From contig JAYKXP010000046.1 in assembly GCA_037176845.1 (NCBI GenBank), positions 362,039-426,038 of the forward strand: DNA of 64,000 bases. Direction: 5' to 3'. The stretch comes from Paramarasmius palmivorus (taxonomy: Eukaryota > Basidiomycota > Agaricomycetes > Agaricales > Marasmiaceae). The stretch's first letter is position 1. Every line of letters starts with the position of its first letter. The notes beneath the pieces were generated by a model, which was not told where the DNA came from, ran no database searches, and saw nothing but the letters and a program-made list of their open reading frames with translations. Of the stretch, positions 22,831 to 34,449 are shown one piece after another. The position numbers and the translations under genes are program-made.

Positions 22831-25800
22831 ATGGCCTCTAGTCGACGCTCATCGGGGGAACCTCTTCACATGAAGGATGTTGATGATGCCGAGGTCCCTT
22901 TGATAACGCCGTCATCGTCCGGTAGCGAAGCGAGTTCCAGGAACGCGTCCCAGGTTGACTTGGACAAGGTCGCTGAACCCAACCCAAAGATTGGTGAGTA
23001 CTAGTTGCGACCTGTATTGCTTATCTCTCTGAACTAACGAATCTATAGACTATGGGAGATACGTCAACTATGGAAAAGGACTGGACTCCAAAGCTCGCCT
23101 CAAGCGTGATGGAAGCATCGTCGTGACCCTCAAGCTTAAGGAAAAGCTGCCAGAGCTACCGCCCAACTATGCGAAAGACGTCAAGGAGTTTGCTGTAGAC
23201 AAATCTACATGGAGAGAGTTTCCGCAAATGAATATTGTGATTATGATAGTGGGTAGTCGAGGTGCGTAGTGTCACTAAAAGGTTGGACTGGGTCATTGAG
23301 ATAGTTCCAGGCGATGTTCAACCGTATGTCGCACTGGGGAGACGGCTACTTCAAGATGGGCATCGTGTTCGCATTGCGACACATGGAACCTTCCAGTCTT
23401 TCGTCGAAGAACAAGGGCTCGAATTCTTCGACATTGGGGGCGATCCTCGAGATCTTATGAGTTACATGGTCAAAAGTCCGTTGCACTACGATACAACACC
23501 CCGAATCTGTTATTGACGACTGAGCATGCAGACCCAGGCCTTATTCCTGGCATAGAATCTCTCACAAACGGTGATATTTCCAAGAAACGCAAGATGCTCG
23601 CGGAGGTACCTATCTGAACCAGCACACATTTTCTTTGCTCATCAATCATCCAGATGATAGATGGATGCTGGCGCTCGTGTCACCTACCTTGTCCTCGAAC
23701 TGGTCAAGCATTTGCTGCAGACGCAATTATCTCAAATCCGCCCGCTTTCGCTCACATTCATTGCGCAGAGGCACTTGGAGTACCATTGCTCATGAGCTTC
23801 AGTGAGTTTCTTTACACTTCAGAGGGTCACACCTTACTCAATGATGGTGTACTCAGCGATGCCATGGTCAGTTAGTTTCCTTTGGATCGTTGTACGATCG
23901 CTTAACCTCAACCCGTCTACGCAGGAGTGCCACTACAGCATTCCACCACCCACTCGTTAATATTGAAGAAAGCAACGCTCAACGAGGACTCACGAACTAC
24001 TTGAGTTACGCATTGGCAGATATCTTGACGTGGCAAGGGTACGTTCACAATAATGACTCGAGTCCACTATTCTGACCAGACGTTCAGAATTGGAGACATC
24101 GTCAACAAGTTTCGCGAACGCACTCTCAAACTCAAGCCATTATCGCTCCGTAATGGACCAAGTTTGGTTGATGCTGTCAAAGCACCGTGGACCTACTGCA
24201 TGAGCCCTGCGCTTGTACCGAAACCGAATGACTGGAAGAATCACATAGATGTTGTTGGGTTCTACTTCTTGGATCTTGCGACGTCCTATACACCACCAGA
24301 GGATCTGCAGGCTTTCTTGAATGCTGGAGAGCCTCCGATCTATGTTGGCTTTGGCTCTGTTGTTGTGGATGATGCGGCTGAAATGACAAGTACGTGCAAA
24401 CTTCTCATGCTTGATTCAAAGTGTGTTAACACATTTTTCAGAAACTGTCTTTGAAGCAACAAAACAGGCAGGCGTGAGAGCTCTGGTTTCTGCAGGATGG
24501 GTAAGCAGCGCTCCTGTCTAACAAGTTTATAAATGTCTCATCGACGCAATCAAAGGGCGGACTCGGTGGCGTTGAAATACCTTCACATGTATGCATTCTA
24601 GGGAATATCCCTCACGATTGGCTTTTCGACAAGGGTCGGGTTTCCGCTGTTGTACATCACGGAGGGGCAGGTACAACAGCCATTGGTCTCTCGAAAGGTT
24701 TGCCCACCGTGGTCGTGCCGTTCTTTGGTGATCAAGCTTTCTGGGGCAGGTCGTTTCTCATATCTGATATTGGATTAGACTTGACAAAGTCTCTAGGCAG
24801 CATGATCCACAAGGCTGGAGCAGGACCGGAACCTATACATCATGAGAAACTTCGGGTGGAGAACTTGCGGGATGCTATTAGATTCGCGGTTAGTCCCGCA
24901 GCAAAAGGTGCTGCAGCAAGGCTCGCTGATAGGATACGGGACGAGGTATGTTACGGTTTCAATCTATTTGGCCCGTCTCTTACATAACTTGTGTAGGATG
25001 GCGTCACTGCGGGTGTGGAGAGTTTCTATAGGCATCTTCCTCTCAAAAATATGAGATGCGACCTTGATCCGTCTAGATTGGCCGTTTGGTGGTCAACAGA
25101 CTACGTAAGAGGGATCTGACTTGGACAAAGAATATACCTTGATATCTACATGAACAGTGTCTTAAACTCAGTGGATTCGCCGCGCAAACTTTGATCGACG
25201 CTGGTAAATTGGACATGAAGAGCTTGGATCTCCATCGTAGGTGCACGTCTTAGTTGTTCTCAGCAAAATCTCATCAATTTGTAGGGTTCAAGGAGTACGA
25301 AACAAAGGGTGTTGTCACGGATCCTATCACTGGTGGTGCAAGTGCAGTGTTCTGGACAGTAACCCACTTTTATGGAGGCATCGTTCATCTGTTCACGTAC
25401 GCATTTGTCCTTGGGAGTTTACTTCATCTCACGTGTACTTCAGATCACCAATAGATGGAATCATCGAGACAACGACCGCTATCCCAAGAGGTTTGTTGCT
25501 TCAATGTAGAACTGTTTTCGGTTTCCCATCTAATATCTTTGTTGCTTGGTAGGCATGGTGAAAATACTGTCTTCTTTACACAAGGGTCTGGAGAATCTCC
25601 CTGAGCTTTATGGGACCGAAGTACGGCATTCTGGACGCGTCACGGATTTCACGAGTGGGCTCAAGGAAGGTGGAAAGGTAAGCAATGGTGCTTGCATTCT
25701 CAAGAATCACTGGCTGACAAATCTCAGGGTCTTTACTACGGCTATTATGATGGTATCACTGGGCTAGTACGCGAACCCATAAAAGGCGCCAAGAAAGAGG

Positions 25801-26349
25801 GTGTACTTGGTGCAATCAAAGGCTCGGCTAGAAGTTGTGAGTTCTCAGTTGAACTTTCCTAATACTCTTCAATTAATCCTGGACCTTTTTTCAGTCGTCA
25901 ACGTGACGATGCTCCCTGCTGCTGGTATGTTCGGTATTGTGAAGCATCCCATGAAAGGAGCCATCAAAAGCGTTCAGAATCTCATGTTCAAAGGGACAGA
26001 AGGTGTGCAGTGGAGGACTCGCGTATCTGATGGGGTTCTGGCCGTCAAGAACAGTACCGAGATGGAACGAATGAGCATCCTCAAGAAATTCGAGGAGGCC
26101 AAGCCGGGTATTAAGGAAAGACAAGAGAGGCTCGCGAAGGAGGCAGAAGAAGCCATTCGGAAAGACCTTGTCGAAGGCCAGGCACCTTCGTCTTCATCAT
26201 CCGCGACACCCCAGCAACTTCCCCGTGCATCTTCTAACGATAGTCTATCTCGTGTTAGTACCGGCCAGCAGACTCACACAGAGTACGATGATGAGGCATT
26301 TGAGCGGGACCTTGCCTTGGCGAAACAACTGTCATTGGCAGATCATTAG
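22831..26349 (+). CDS. GT28 sterol 3-beta-glucosyltransferase-like protein with C-terminal UIM-like motif
   Basis: UDP-sugar-dependent glycosyltransferase. At least 15 exons. The N-terminal Rossmann half begins IVIMIVGSR, an intron, then GDVQPYVALGRRLLQDGHRV; then FDIGGDPRDLMSYMVK. The conserved stretch SFTMPWSATTAFHH is rebuilt only with a 10-base micro-exon at 23857-23866. Acceptor half: PPIYVGFGSVVVDD; VSAVVHHGGAGTTAIGLSKG (donor-binding signature); PTVVVPFFGDQAFWG; KAGAGPEPI. The C-terminal third (from about 25290) has KGVVTDPITGGASAVFWT and a helical region similar in style to VPS13/ATG2-type C-termini (GLVREPIKGAKKEG; GMFGIVKHPMKGAIK). The last 20 residues contain ERDLALAKQLSLADH, matching the L-x2-A-x3-S core of a ubiquitin-interacting motif. 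PH and GRAM domains of ATG26 are absent. Convergent with the histone deacetylase, 121 bases apart. Confidence 0.88.
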
Positions 26350-26470
26350 ATACAGAAATGGGTGTCATTGGGAGCTGATTTGGACTTATATTTTCTTATG
26401 GTTTGGTATAATTGTATGATATCAGTATCAGTAGCGGACGATGAAATATTGTATATACCCTAATCGACAA

Positions 26471-28396
26471 TCAATCCGCGTCCATTGTCTCTTCGCCTGG
26501 CTCTGATTCTGGTTCTGCACTGTTCTCGCTTTCTTTCGCCTTTCCTCTTCGCCTTCCCCCTCTACCGCGACCACGCCCTCGACCTCTTCCCCGGCTAGTT
26601 TTACGTGCAGATACCGGTTTTTCCGTTGACTTTTCCGGTGATTTGTCCTTGTCGTCGTTCTCTTCTTCTTCCACAGTGTCACGTGTCTTCCCACCCCGAG
26701 CGGTTCGTCCGCCACGGCCTCTTGCAGGTCTCCCGCCTCTCCCACGCGGTTTGGTGATTACAGCGGGCTCCGGTTCCTTGTCAATGTCGTTTTCACCGTC
26801 GTAAAATTCATTCCTGGGCATAGTAGGCTCCTCCCTGTGTTCGCCGGCCTGAGCAGTGCCTGATTGTTCAGCCTTCTCCTCTGAAGTGTGCTCTTCGTCC
26901 TGAAGAAATCCTTGAATATCTGGCGGTATCTCCTGTAGTGCAACGCTCGGCGCGCCCTGGAGGTACCGAAGTTTATTCTTAATGCTATACGTGATCCGTT
27001 GCAACGATGCAGTCGTGTTTTGATTCTCGACTCGGCCCGTAAGCGGAGGATGCAACTTCCATTGCGAGTCCTTGAAGAAAGAATCGTAGACCGTTCTAGG
27101 AAGTTCATCTGGAATCTGAACGCCGACAAGTATGGATGTCTCGTATGTCCAACATCGACAGACATTCTTCATGGTGTATCCTCCGCCGCCGACCACGAGA
27201 AGTGGAACGTTGAACGCTCGAACAAAGTCTACGCATTCACCATGGGCGGCGATGGACAGGTTGAATGCACCCAATCGATCGCAACCCAGTGAATCGGCGC
27301 CACATTGAAGAACGATGGCTGAAGGACGGAAGGAAGTGACCGTGTCGTCGATCACAGTTTTGAAAATGGTCAAGTACATTTCGTCGTCGATGCCGTCAAG
27401 TAAGGGAACATTGAGACAGAAATGCTTTCCGGGTCCTTGTCCATTATCGTCTAGCTTGCCTGTTCCAGGAAAGAAGTCTCCCGTGTACTTATGGAAGGAC
27501 ACAGTCATGACGCGATCTGATTGATAGAAGGCGAGCTCAACACCGTCTCCATGATGTATGTCGATGTCGATATAAAGTACCCTGGGATGGTATCTAAGTT
27601 TTGCTTGGGTGAGGATTGAGTATTTTAGGAAACTCCGGCATAGACCTACCGTAGCATCTCGAGAATAGCCAAAACAATGTCATTGATGTAACAAAAACCG
27701 CTAGCCTCTCCTCGTTTTGCGTGATGTAGTCCACCAGACCAATTAATCGCAATATCCGTGGTACCGGCGCAGAGCTTTCGTGCACCGGCGAGAGAAGCTC
27801 CAGTGTACATACGACAAAAGTCATACATATCAGCAAAGATGGGACAGTCTTCACCACAATTGAACTGGTCGATCATATTCTTCATTTCATTTTGATTCCC
27901 GGGGGTGACTCTGACACGACTTGTTAATCGTGCTTTTAACAGCAAATCTGAGATGATTACCTTGAAAGGAAGTCTAAATAGTCTGAATCATGATACTCCT
28001 CGAGTTCTGCTCGTGTTGCAGCACGGACATCATAAATATTTTGTATTTGCTTGTCGAGGCCGTAACCTAGCACCAACGCGTTTGTGAGAGTAAGTCTGGC
28101 TGGCTTCATGGGGTGCAATTGCTAAATGATACAGAGTAAGATCTCTCTTTTGGAATAGAAGCTACAAAAGTGAAAAGATTTACCCCATAATGGTGTGCGC
28201 CAACATGCTTTGGAAAGTAATAGGATACGATTGGTCGGGAATGGGGCTAGACATGTTCAGCTGAATCGAGGCAATTCTAGCTAAGACATGTACTTACACT
28301 GATTCTCGTTGTTATAGGTTCAGCGACGCCATGATCTCCTCTATGAAAAAAGTAAGGTGAAGACGAGAAAGTGGACTCTAAACCACGGGGAATCAT
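26471..28396 (-). CDS. Class I (RPD3/HOS2-type) histone deacetylase with RG-rich tail
   Basis: Zinc-dependent lysine deacetylase. Exons 28396-28298, 28246-28184, 28121-27961, 27919-27650 and 27593-26471 join in phase to 571 codons; the start [18 protein letters not shown] is the only ATG that keeps the frame through exon 1. Catalytic elements: [43 protein letters not shown] (tandem His), [13 protein letters not shown] (zinc Asp/His), [13 protein letters not shown] (zinc Asp), [11 protein letters not shown] (catalytic Tyr). After the catalytic domain there is an acidic stretch and then a tail dense in RG/RGG ([20 protein letters not shown]; a second run at 26555-26620), which resembles AT-hook/RGG nucleic-acid-binding tails and is not part of the usual class I core. 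Nuclear transcriptional repression is inferred from family. Confidence 0.93.
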
Positions 28397-28743
28397 CAAA
28401 TTCTAGAAACGGCACCAACATCAGCTCTGGGCGGATCCGAAACCGACGCGTTTAGCCTACCTAGTCCCAAAAAGTAGTCAAAAAAAAGACTATTTTCAAT
28501 GCTACGGTCGGTATGTTCGGTTCCTCTTCGCTTTAAAGAGCAGAGATTGCGGTAGGGAGCAAGAGCAGAGGTTTCAACCTCCGATGCTCGGCTGCGGCAT
28601 ATGCCGAAACTCCGACGTGCTTGCCACGTGGTCGATTACTGTACTTCTGACTCGATGCGCTTGTCGAATTCACTCGAACTCTCATCTTAGTTTCAGTCTC
28701 TTTCAGCACTCGTAGGTGAGTTTAGTTTAGCTGTATAATCAAT

Positions 28744-29271
28744 CTATTTTTCTAGCGAAATCTCTCTCAGCCAAGTACATATTTGGTCAACGTGCAATTG
28801 TTGTTTTGGCACTGTCAAACTCTCAGTCAGCCATTTGCATCAAATCTAACTATCATCGCTCCAATGGACTTACCCCACTCGTGTTCATCGTCGACCACAG
28901 AGACTGGTACAATCACGTCCAAGTCATCTTTATTCGGAAAGATATGCAACGTCGACCCACAATTCGAGCAGAAACAACGTGTAATCGTCGTGCCACTCGC
29001 TTCATACGTAGCGATATCTTCGTAGCGCTTGATTAATTCCTCGCCTTGTGTGACGATGACATTCTGGTGTTTAATCGATTCAGGGAAAGCTACGAAACGG
29101 ATAGTCGAGCGACACGCGTACCTTGGTTTTGAACCACCCATTGGCGAGAAACGCTGACCCGCTGGCTTTTTTGCAGTTCGCACAATGGCACAAGATGAAG
29201 TTGAAGGGGTCCCCGGTGATTCGTAGCTTTATTCCTTGACATAGGCAGGAACCGTTGCGTGTGGTAGCCAT
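28744..29271 (-). CDS. GFA/CENP-V-domain zinc protein
   Basis: Small cytosolic protein of the glutathione-dependent formaldehyde-activating (GFA, Mss4-like) fold. Exons 29271-29122, 29063-28874 and 28811-28744 join in phase to 135 codons; the frame stays open past the second donor to 28827, but splicing at GTAAGT (28873) restores the family C-terminus EWVPKQQLHVDQICTWL. Zinc ligands: Cys in GSCLCQG; CHCANCKKASGSAF; CFCSNCGSTLHIFP. Length is normal for single-domain fungal members. Most of these have no proven activity, so I would not call it a formaldehyde enzyme. It lies 347 bases downstream of the deacetylase start, same strand. Confidence 0.9.
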
Positions 29272-30734
29272 GAAAGAGCAGATTCGATAGAAAAGAGCCT
29301 TTATATGGTCTTCGAGTGTGTCGATGAAACGGATGACCAAGTTCGTCGAGTATGAGCGCTGAATTCGGCGTTACTCCGCTCAGCCTTGCTAACTTACTTA
29401 TCCCACAGAAAGAAATTACTCGGTAGACATAGATGCCGCTGAATACAATTACACATACCCACAATTGTCACGAGAACCCAAGAGCTTTGACCGACAACCA
29501 ATCAGTGTACAAGCGTTGCGAAGGGTCCAGTGATCATGGGTGCACCACAGAAAAAGCTTTGCCTCGAGGTAAGATCTGTCCTAGAGCGGCTGTAAATGAT
29601 TTATAGAAAGTTTCAACATCATTGTGTTTCCCGAAAATACAACACTTCGCCACATTAGACAGGCTATCGATTTGTCGCCTAGCCTTTCAAGGAAAAGGTA
29701 CGGCGTTGAAGTGGGTACGAGTTCATACGGCGGGAACCCCACGTACAGCCTACTCGACCACAGCAAACCAAATTCGACAGCCTATCAAGAAGACGGGTTC
29801 TTCACAAATCACAGCAAATGAGAAGTGCCCAGAATGTCGCGCGGACAAGAGTGACCGTCGAGTATATTCTTGAAGAATTGAAGTGTGACCAAAGAAGACG
29901 ATGTTAGTATTAGGATCATAACAGCCACGTCGATATAGATCAAGAGTCCAATTGACGTTAATGTGATATTTCTCTCGGTATGGAAGGGCTATAGGAAGCG
30001 ACCGGGTTGTCCCATACGGTTACTTCCAAGCAGGCACTCGAAAATAAGTAGTAGGGCTTGAATCTTTGTGGTCACCGGTTCCGGTACAATCGTAAGTCTA
30101 TAGATCTGCCAGTGTCGATTCCGGGCTGTTACTGCTGTAGTGCCAGAGAGGTATCGGTCGACGAGAATGCGGTTTCATGCCAAAAGTTTGCTTGGCAAAA
30201 AAGAGAGGTCCGGAAATTTCCAGGAAATTCCTACGGAAGTAAATACCGGATCGTGAGAAACATGGACCGGCAATGAATTGGTCCCACAGTCGGAACCGCC
30301 AGAGTTTCCACTCACAGCTCCTCTGTACTCACGGTCGCTCCAATGACCTGCCGCAGCTCCAGGGCTGTAGGCATTTATTTTGAGAAAGGTCCGTTTTTGT
30401 GCGTAGGTAATTATTGATATTTTTGTTTTTTGACGATTTTTTTGTGGTACAGGAGTCTGGAATGAAACTGCATGGGACAGCTTGAAACGGGGTGCGTTTG
30501 ATCCTTTAGATGTTGTAATTTTTTCACTCGTTGATATGCAGATTCAATCGATATCACCAAGGGAACTCGAGGCTGCATGGGAAGAATCCAGGTTCAAGAT
30601 TTCCGAAATCGGGGTGATTCAATTATTAGACTCTGAGGGATCCTGGCTTACGTCTCTTGGAACTAAACCACCACCATCTCATTTCCGTTTCCTTTTCCAT
30701 TGCCATTCTTTCCATTCTTTCCAACGACTCTGCC
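29272..30734. other. Intergenic region, divergent GFA and serine-rich genes
   Basis: About 1.46 kb of 5' flank. T-rich runs at 30418-30443. Short open frames on both strands (29090-29464, 29622-29873) show no domain. Nothing else seen. Confidence 0.45.
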
Positions 30735-31994
30735 ATGTCTTCTCGCAACGGAACCCCTACATCGTCGTCGTCCGAAATTCCGAGTACTCCAGCATTAGAA
30801 TCGGACATAAGCACAAACAGCGATTCAACTAGCGGCCGGCGTAGTATGTTACGCGCCTCGGTCTTCGACGTCTTCCTACAACTCGGTGGACTGGAAGAAA
30901 ACAGCCAAATTGCGGACTGGATGTTCAATGACGACTCGGATCATATAGTGAACTCCAGCAGCAGCAGCTATCGTGACAAAGGGCAGGTTGATTGGGGTAC
31001 CTCTACGCCTTATCGGTTTAGAGAGAAAACTGGGAGCCGGTTCAGGGAACGGTTGGGTAGTGATGCACCGGATTTCGTGCTACACGCGTCCATATGGGAC
31101 GACGACAACACAGAGAGTTCTTCACCTTCATCAAACAAACTCAAGTTTATGGACAGAGTGCGGACCCCGAACTCTCCCGCTCTCAGCCACGGTAGCGGAT
31201 CCATGGCCGGGAGGCGTAGCACCCTCAAATTCGCTGCGGAATCCCCAACGCCTCGCGATACGAACCGAAAGTCTTTCTTTCTCTTCAGGTCGAGGTCAAC
31301 CCGGCATCCTCGAATGTCCACAGTCCCAGGAAAGACTTTAGAGGCTGTCGTGGATTCAGAAGATGACAGCTTTCCTTCATCGTCTTTCCCGGCCAAGAAC
31401 CCTCGCCTATCGCTCTTCCGGACAAAGACACATCCACCACCTATGGTGATGGAAACACCCGACTTTGTCGAGTCCCCTGTCTCACCGGCGAGCATTACGA
31501 GTGAATGGGAAAGGGTAGATCCACTATCAACTATCGATTTCCAGACGCTCACCAATACCGACAACCCTTTCCTACATGGCAACGGTCAGCAAAGACCGTC
31601 TCATTCCCAAGAGGATGCCGGCAACCATCTCAAAATACCTTTCCCATCTGGCGTCGACTTGTCGTCACCAAAGTCATCGAGATCATCTTCGGAAAGTGAT
31701 GACCACCACCAAGATGGCCACCACTCGACCTTGATGCAACGACTGTCCGTAGTCGTAACACGACCTTTCCAACGTCACTCTCACCACCACCATCAACGTT
31801 CGCCATCGGATTCCGAACCATCACCCAAAACAGATGGACGGGCGACGCTGTTTGCTACTTTACGCCGGACGCAGTCAAATACTGCGCCAGATACTTCAAC
31901 GCAGAGAGCGTTTCTGATGTCCGCGCCATCGTCGTCGATGCGTGTGACTGTTCCTCAAATGATGCCTTTAACGAACTCTATGAGCCATTCATGA
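30735..31994 (+). CDS. Serine/proline-rich orphan protein
   Basis: Single uninterrupted frame, 419 codons from MSSRNGTPTSSSSEIPSTP. The frame is open further upstream to 30657 without an ATG. Seen: a Ser/Thr-rich N-terminus; a short ordered-looking block, SMLRASVFDVFLQLGGLEEN followed by SQIADWMF (residues about 40-70); then long low-complexity stretches rich in Ser, Pro, Arg and His, including HSHHHHQRSPSDSEPS, and repeated S-P sites that could be phosphorylated. No membrane helix, signal peptide or catalytic motif. The ordered block suggests a conserved fungal family, but I cannot name it. Confidence 0.7.
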   Translation: MSSRNGTPTSSSSEIPSTPALESDISTNSDSTSGRRSMLRASVFDVFLQLGGLEENSQIADWMFNDDSDHIVNSSSSSYRDKGQVDWGTSTPYRFREKTGSRFRERLGSDAPDFVLHASIWDDDNTESSSPSSNKLKFMDRVRTPNSPALSHGSGSMAGRRSTLKFAAESPTPRDTNRKSFFLFRSRSTRHPRMSTVPGKTLEAVVDSEDDSFPSSSFPAKNPRLSLFRTKTHPPPMVMETPDFVESPVSPASITSEWERVDPLSTIDFQTLTNTDNPFLHGNGQQRPSHSQEDAGNHLKIPFPSGVDLSSPKSSRSSSESDDHHQDGHHSTLMQRLSVVVTRPFQRHSHHHHQRSPSDSEPSPKTDGRATLFATLRRTQSNTAPDTSTQRAFLMSAPSSSMRVTVPQMMPLTNSMSHS

Positions 31995-32361
31995 TTGGGA
32001 TACATATGCGGCGGTCGCTTTGGTTATGCTACTCTCCTTAATTATTCATATTATAATTGACTCTTCCCGCTCTTTTCGATGGATATTGGTTTGGTTGCTA
32101 GGTTGGATTCTCCCTTAATTCCTTACTCCTTCTGGACCCATCTCTTCGTTACTATACTTCGACGGGTATTCTGCTATTGGGAGTTTCTTGGGCTTTCTTT
32201 GTTGTTTCCATCACACTCTAATGATTGTTTCCGTAGGATTATACACATACATTTGTCTTCTTGACTCTTTTGCGGTACTACTGCATACGTACTGTACTCT
32301 ATAGTTGCTCTATAGTGTAACCTTCATAGATTGTATCACTTGCTTGAAAATCCAGAAAAAG

Positions 32362-33725
32362 ATGGTATACATAAGTAGTTCGGACTCGGACTCAGCCTCG
32401 GATAGCAGGTCAATATATAAGATCGACAGCTTGCTCGAGCGCGACCCTGCTAGTCACATTTTCAAGCTCACTCGGAGCGACGTCCCAGCAACGTCCATTC
32501 CTCTGTTCTCTTCGCTATGACCTTCTATCGGTCATCTGTTCACCAAACTTCAAGATGTCTCAGTGGGAGAAATAGAGCTCGGCGGTCCGCTGAGCACGAT
32601 GTTTGCGGAAGGTGAATCAATGACAGTTGAGAAAATATCGAAGCAGGACTTTTAGGCGGCTTCCATTTCGCTCGTACCATCTGGAGCTCTATCTGGGTTG
32701 TCTGACAGTGAGTCGTAGATCCACAGGCTTGTTATTTTCCTGAAATTGTTTCACTTCACAGGTTGTATATGCAGCAGCGCAAACATCGCGCACGAAGGCC
32801 GATTTGGATGAAGAAGGTGGTAGGCACCTCTTTGGATGGACGGTATCAGTCTCTCGACGCGAAAACAAAGTCCGAGTGGGCCATGTTGAACATAAGGAAG
32901 GGGCTCAAAGTGATTCCAGGCAAGCAGGTTTCCCCACTTCATACTTAAAGACTAAAATTGCAGTCAGGCTCCGATATTATCGAGAACTTTGGAATCCAAG
33001 CCTAGTCGTACCTTTAACCACACTTCCTATTCAATGTACAACGGAGAAGTTTATAGCACCTACTCACAAGCTGTATAACTTCGACATCGCTCGGGGCGCT
33101 CGCTACGGTCAACGCTTCAGACTTCCATGCTACGGCTCCCAGCACTGGGCCTATGCTACAACCTACTGGGATAGAAGCATATGGAGTGTATCCAATGCCC
33201 GATTTGCTGCCGGAGTGACAGGACTTATGACAGATGTGAATAACCCTGGTATGCCCTCGGCCGTTTTTCCGTGCTGTATTCCCCGAACGTTTGCTCAACT
33301 TGGATGTTTTCATTCACCAGTGGCGTAGATCTTTTCCGAATCCTATCACCACCATGTCACCGCTACGCTGTTTTTCGAGTACGACTCTCGGAGAAAATCA
33401 GACATGCGACTCATCGCAATCCCACTATCTAGGCTTTTTGCCAGTGTCATTTTTGGCGATACTCGCATTACGGTGGTGATTCAGCCCAAAGAGCAAACGT
33501 TCTCCCGAGTTTATTGGAGTTGCCTGACATCAGCAGCCTACCAGGTGCCAATGCTGAGGGTTGCAGCTGATCCTATCTCAAGCCCTCAGTCCTCAGCCCT
33601 CGGGCTCGGCGATACAATCTAGGCGACTTGCAGCACTGTATTCCTGATACTCTCCGACAAGAGTTACCGGACAGACTATGGCACGGTATCCAGATCCGCC
33701 GCTATACCTGCCGCTTCAAGTTATT
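32362..33725 (+). pseudogene. Decayed protein-coding gene of unknown family
   Basis: Protein-like segments succeed one another on the plus strand but are separated by stops and frame changes that no GT...AG intron repairs. Frame 1 from MVYISSSDSDSASDSRSIYK runs to a stop at 32518, stays protein-like (GEIELGGPLSTMFAEGESMT) to another stop at 32653, then shifts. Further on: FNHTSYSMYNGEVYSTYSQ near 33020; TSLGALATVNASDFHATAPS near 33085; YHHHVTATLFFEYDSRRKS near 33345; and SVIFGDTRITVVIQPKEQ near 33445, continuing to RQELPDRLWHGIQIRRYTC just before a 17-T run (33729-33745). I do not recognise the family. Confidence 0.4.
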
Positions 33726-33728
33726 AAG

Positions 33729-33745
33729 TTTTTTTTTTTTTTTTT
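33729..33745. repeat. Poly-T tract (17 T)
   Basis: Homopolymer run directly after the decayed gene segment. Confidence 0.9.
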
Positions 33746-34449
33746 GTGTCAATTATTGAGTCAGTGATACGTGTACCTGGTGTCATAACTATCATCTACG
33801 GCCCGAAAGTCCATGACGAAGCTGAATTCCCAGCCAGACTTCAATCCGTTTTGACGGTGCCGTAATGCCACATGCGTGATACAGTGGATAACAACGTGCC
33901 TTTAGCCAGCCCTCAGCGCGATCTCGGGATTATGCTGTTATAAGTTCACTTGTATCGGACGTAGCATCGCAACGAAGTGAGAGCTACAGAACTCGATAAC
34001 GACTCCCTTTCTGGCGCGCTGATGAGGACAGACATGCTTTTGTGTGAGCTCGCTTCTCCATTCGAATTACAACATTGATTTCGCTGACAGGTGCTTATCT
34101 GTATTTCAGTATACTACGGTAGACAACCTCATGTGGCTTCAAGGTGGACGAAGTAAGTGATATACTTGGCGGAGCTTCTTGTTTGCTGATAGGCGTCATT
34201 TCACTTAGTGCATTGACCGACCGTTTTTCCGTTCTGTACTAGGCGTATGAACTTTGTACACCTTCCTCTTGGTGCCATAGTGCCACTCGTGTCGTTATCA
34301 TCACCCTTCGATGGCCTATTACTGCGAACCCTATTGGACGTTCAAACGATTACTGTCATTTGCGCTTTGTCTGCGACATCCGAGTAATAAGTATATATAG
34401 TTCTACGGCTTCCTCTATCTTCTTTCATACTCATCCTTCTCTATCTAGC
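33746..34449. promoter_or_regulatory. 5' flank of P450 copy B
   Basis: About 700 bases without a gene. A tatatata-like motif (agtatatatagttc, 34390-34403) sits about 55 bases upstream of the ATG and is a plausible TATA element. No other feature. Confidence 0.4.

Noticed and set aside
28783..29036. Plus-strand small frames at 28783-29025 and 28806-29036
   Set aside because: Antisense to the GFA-domain gene, whose zinc motifs and splicing are clear.
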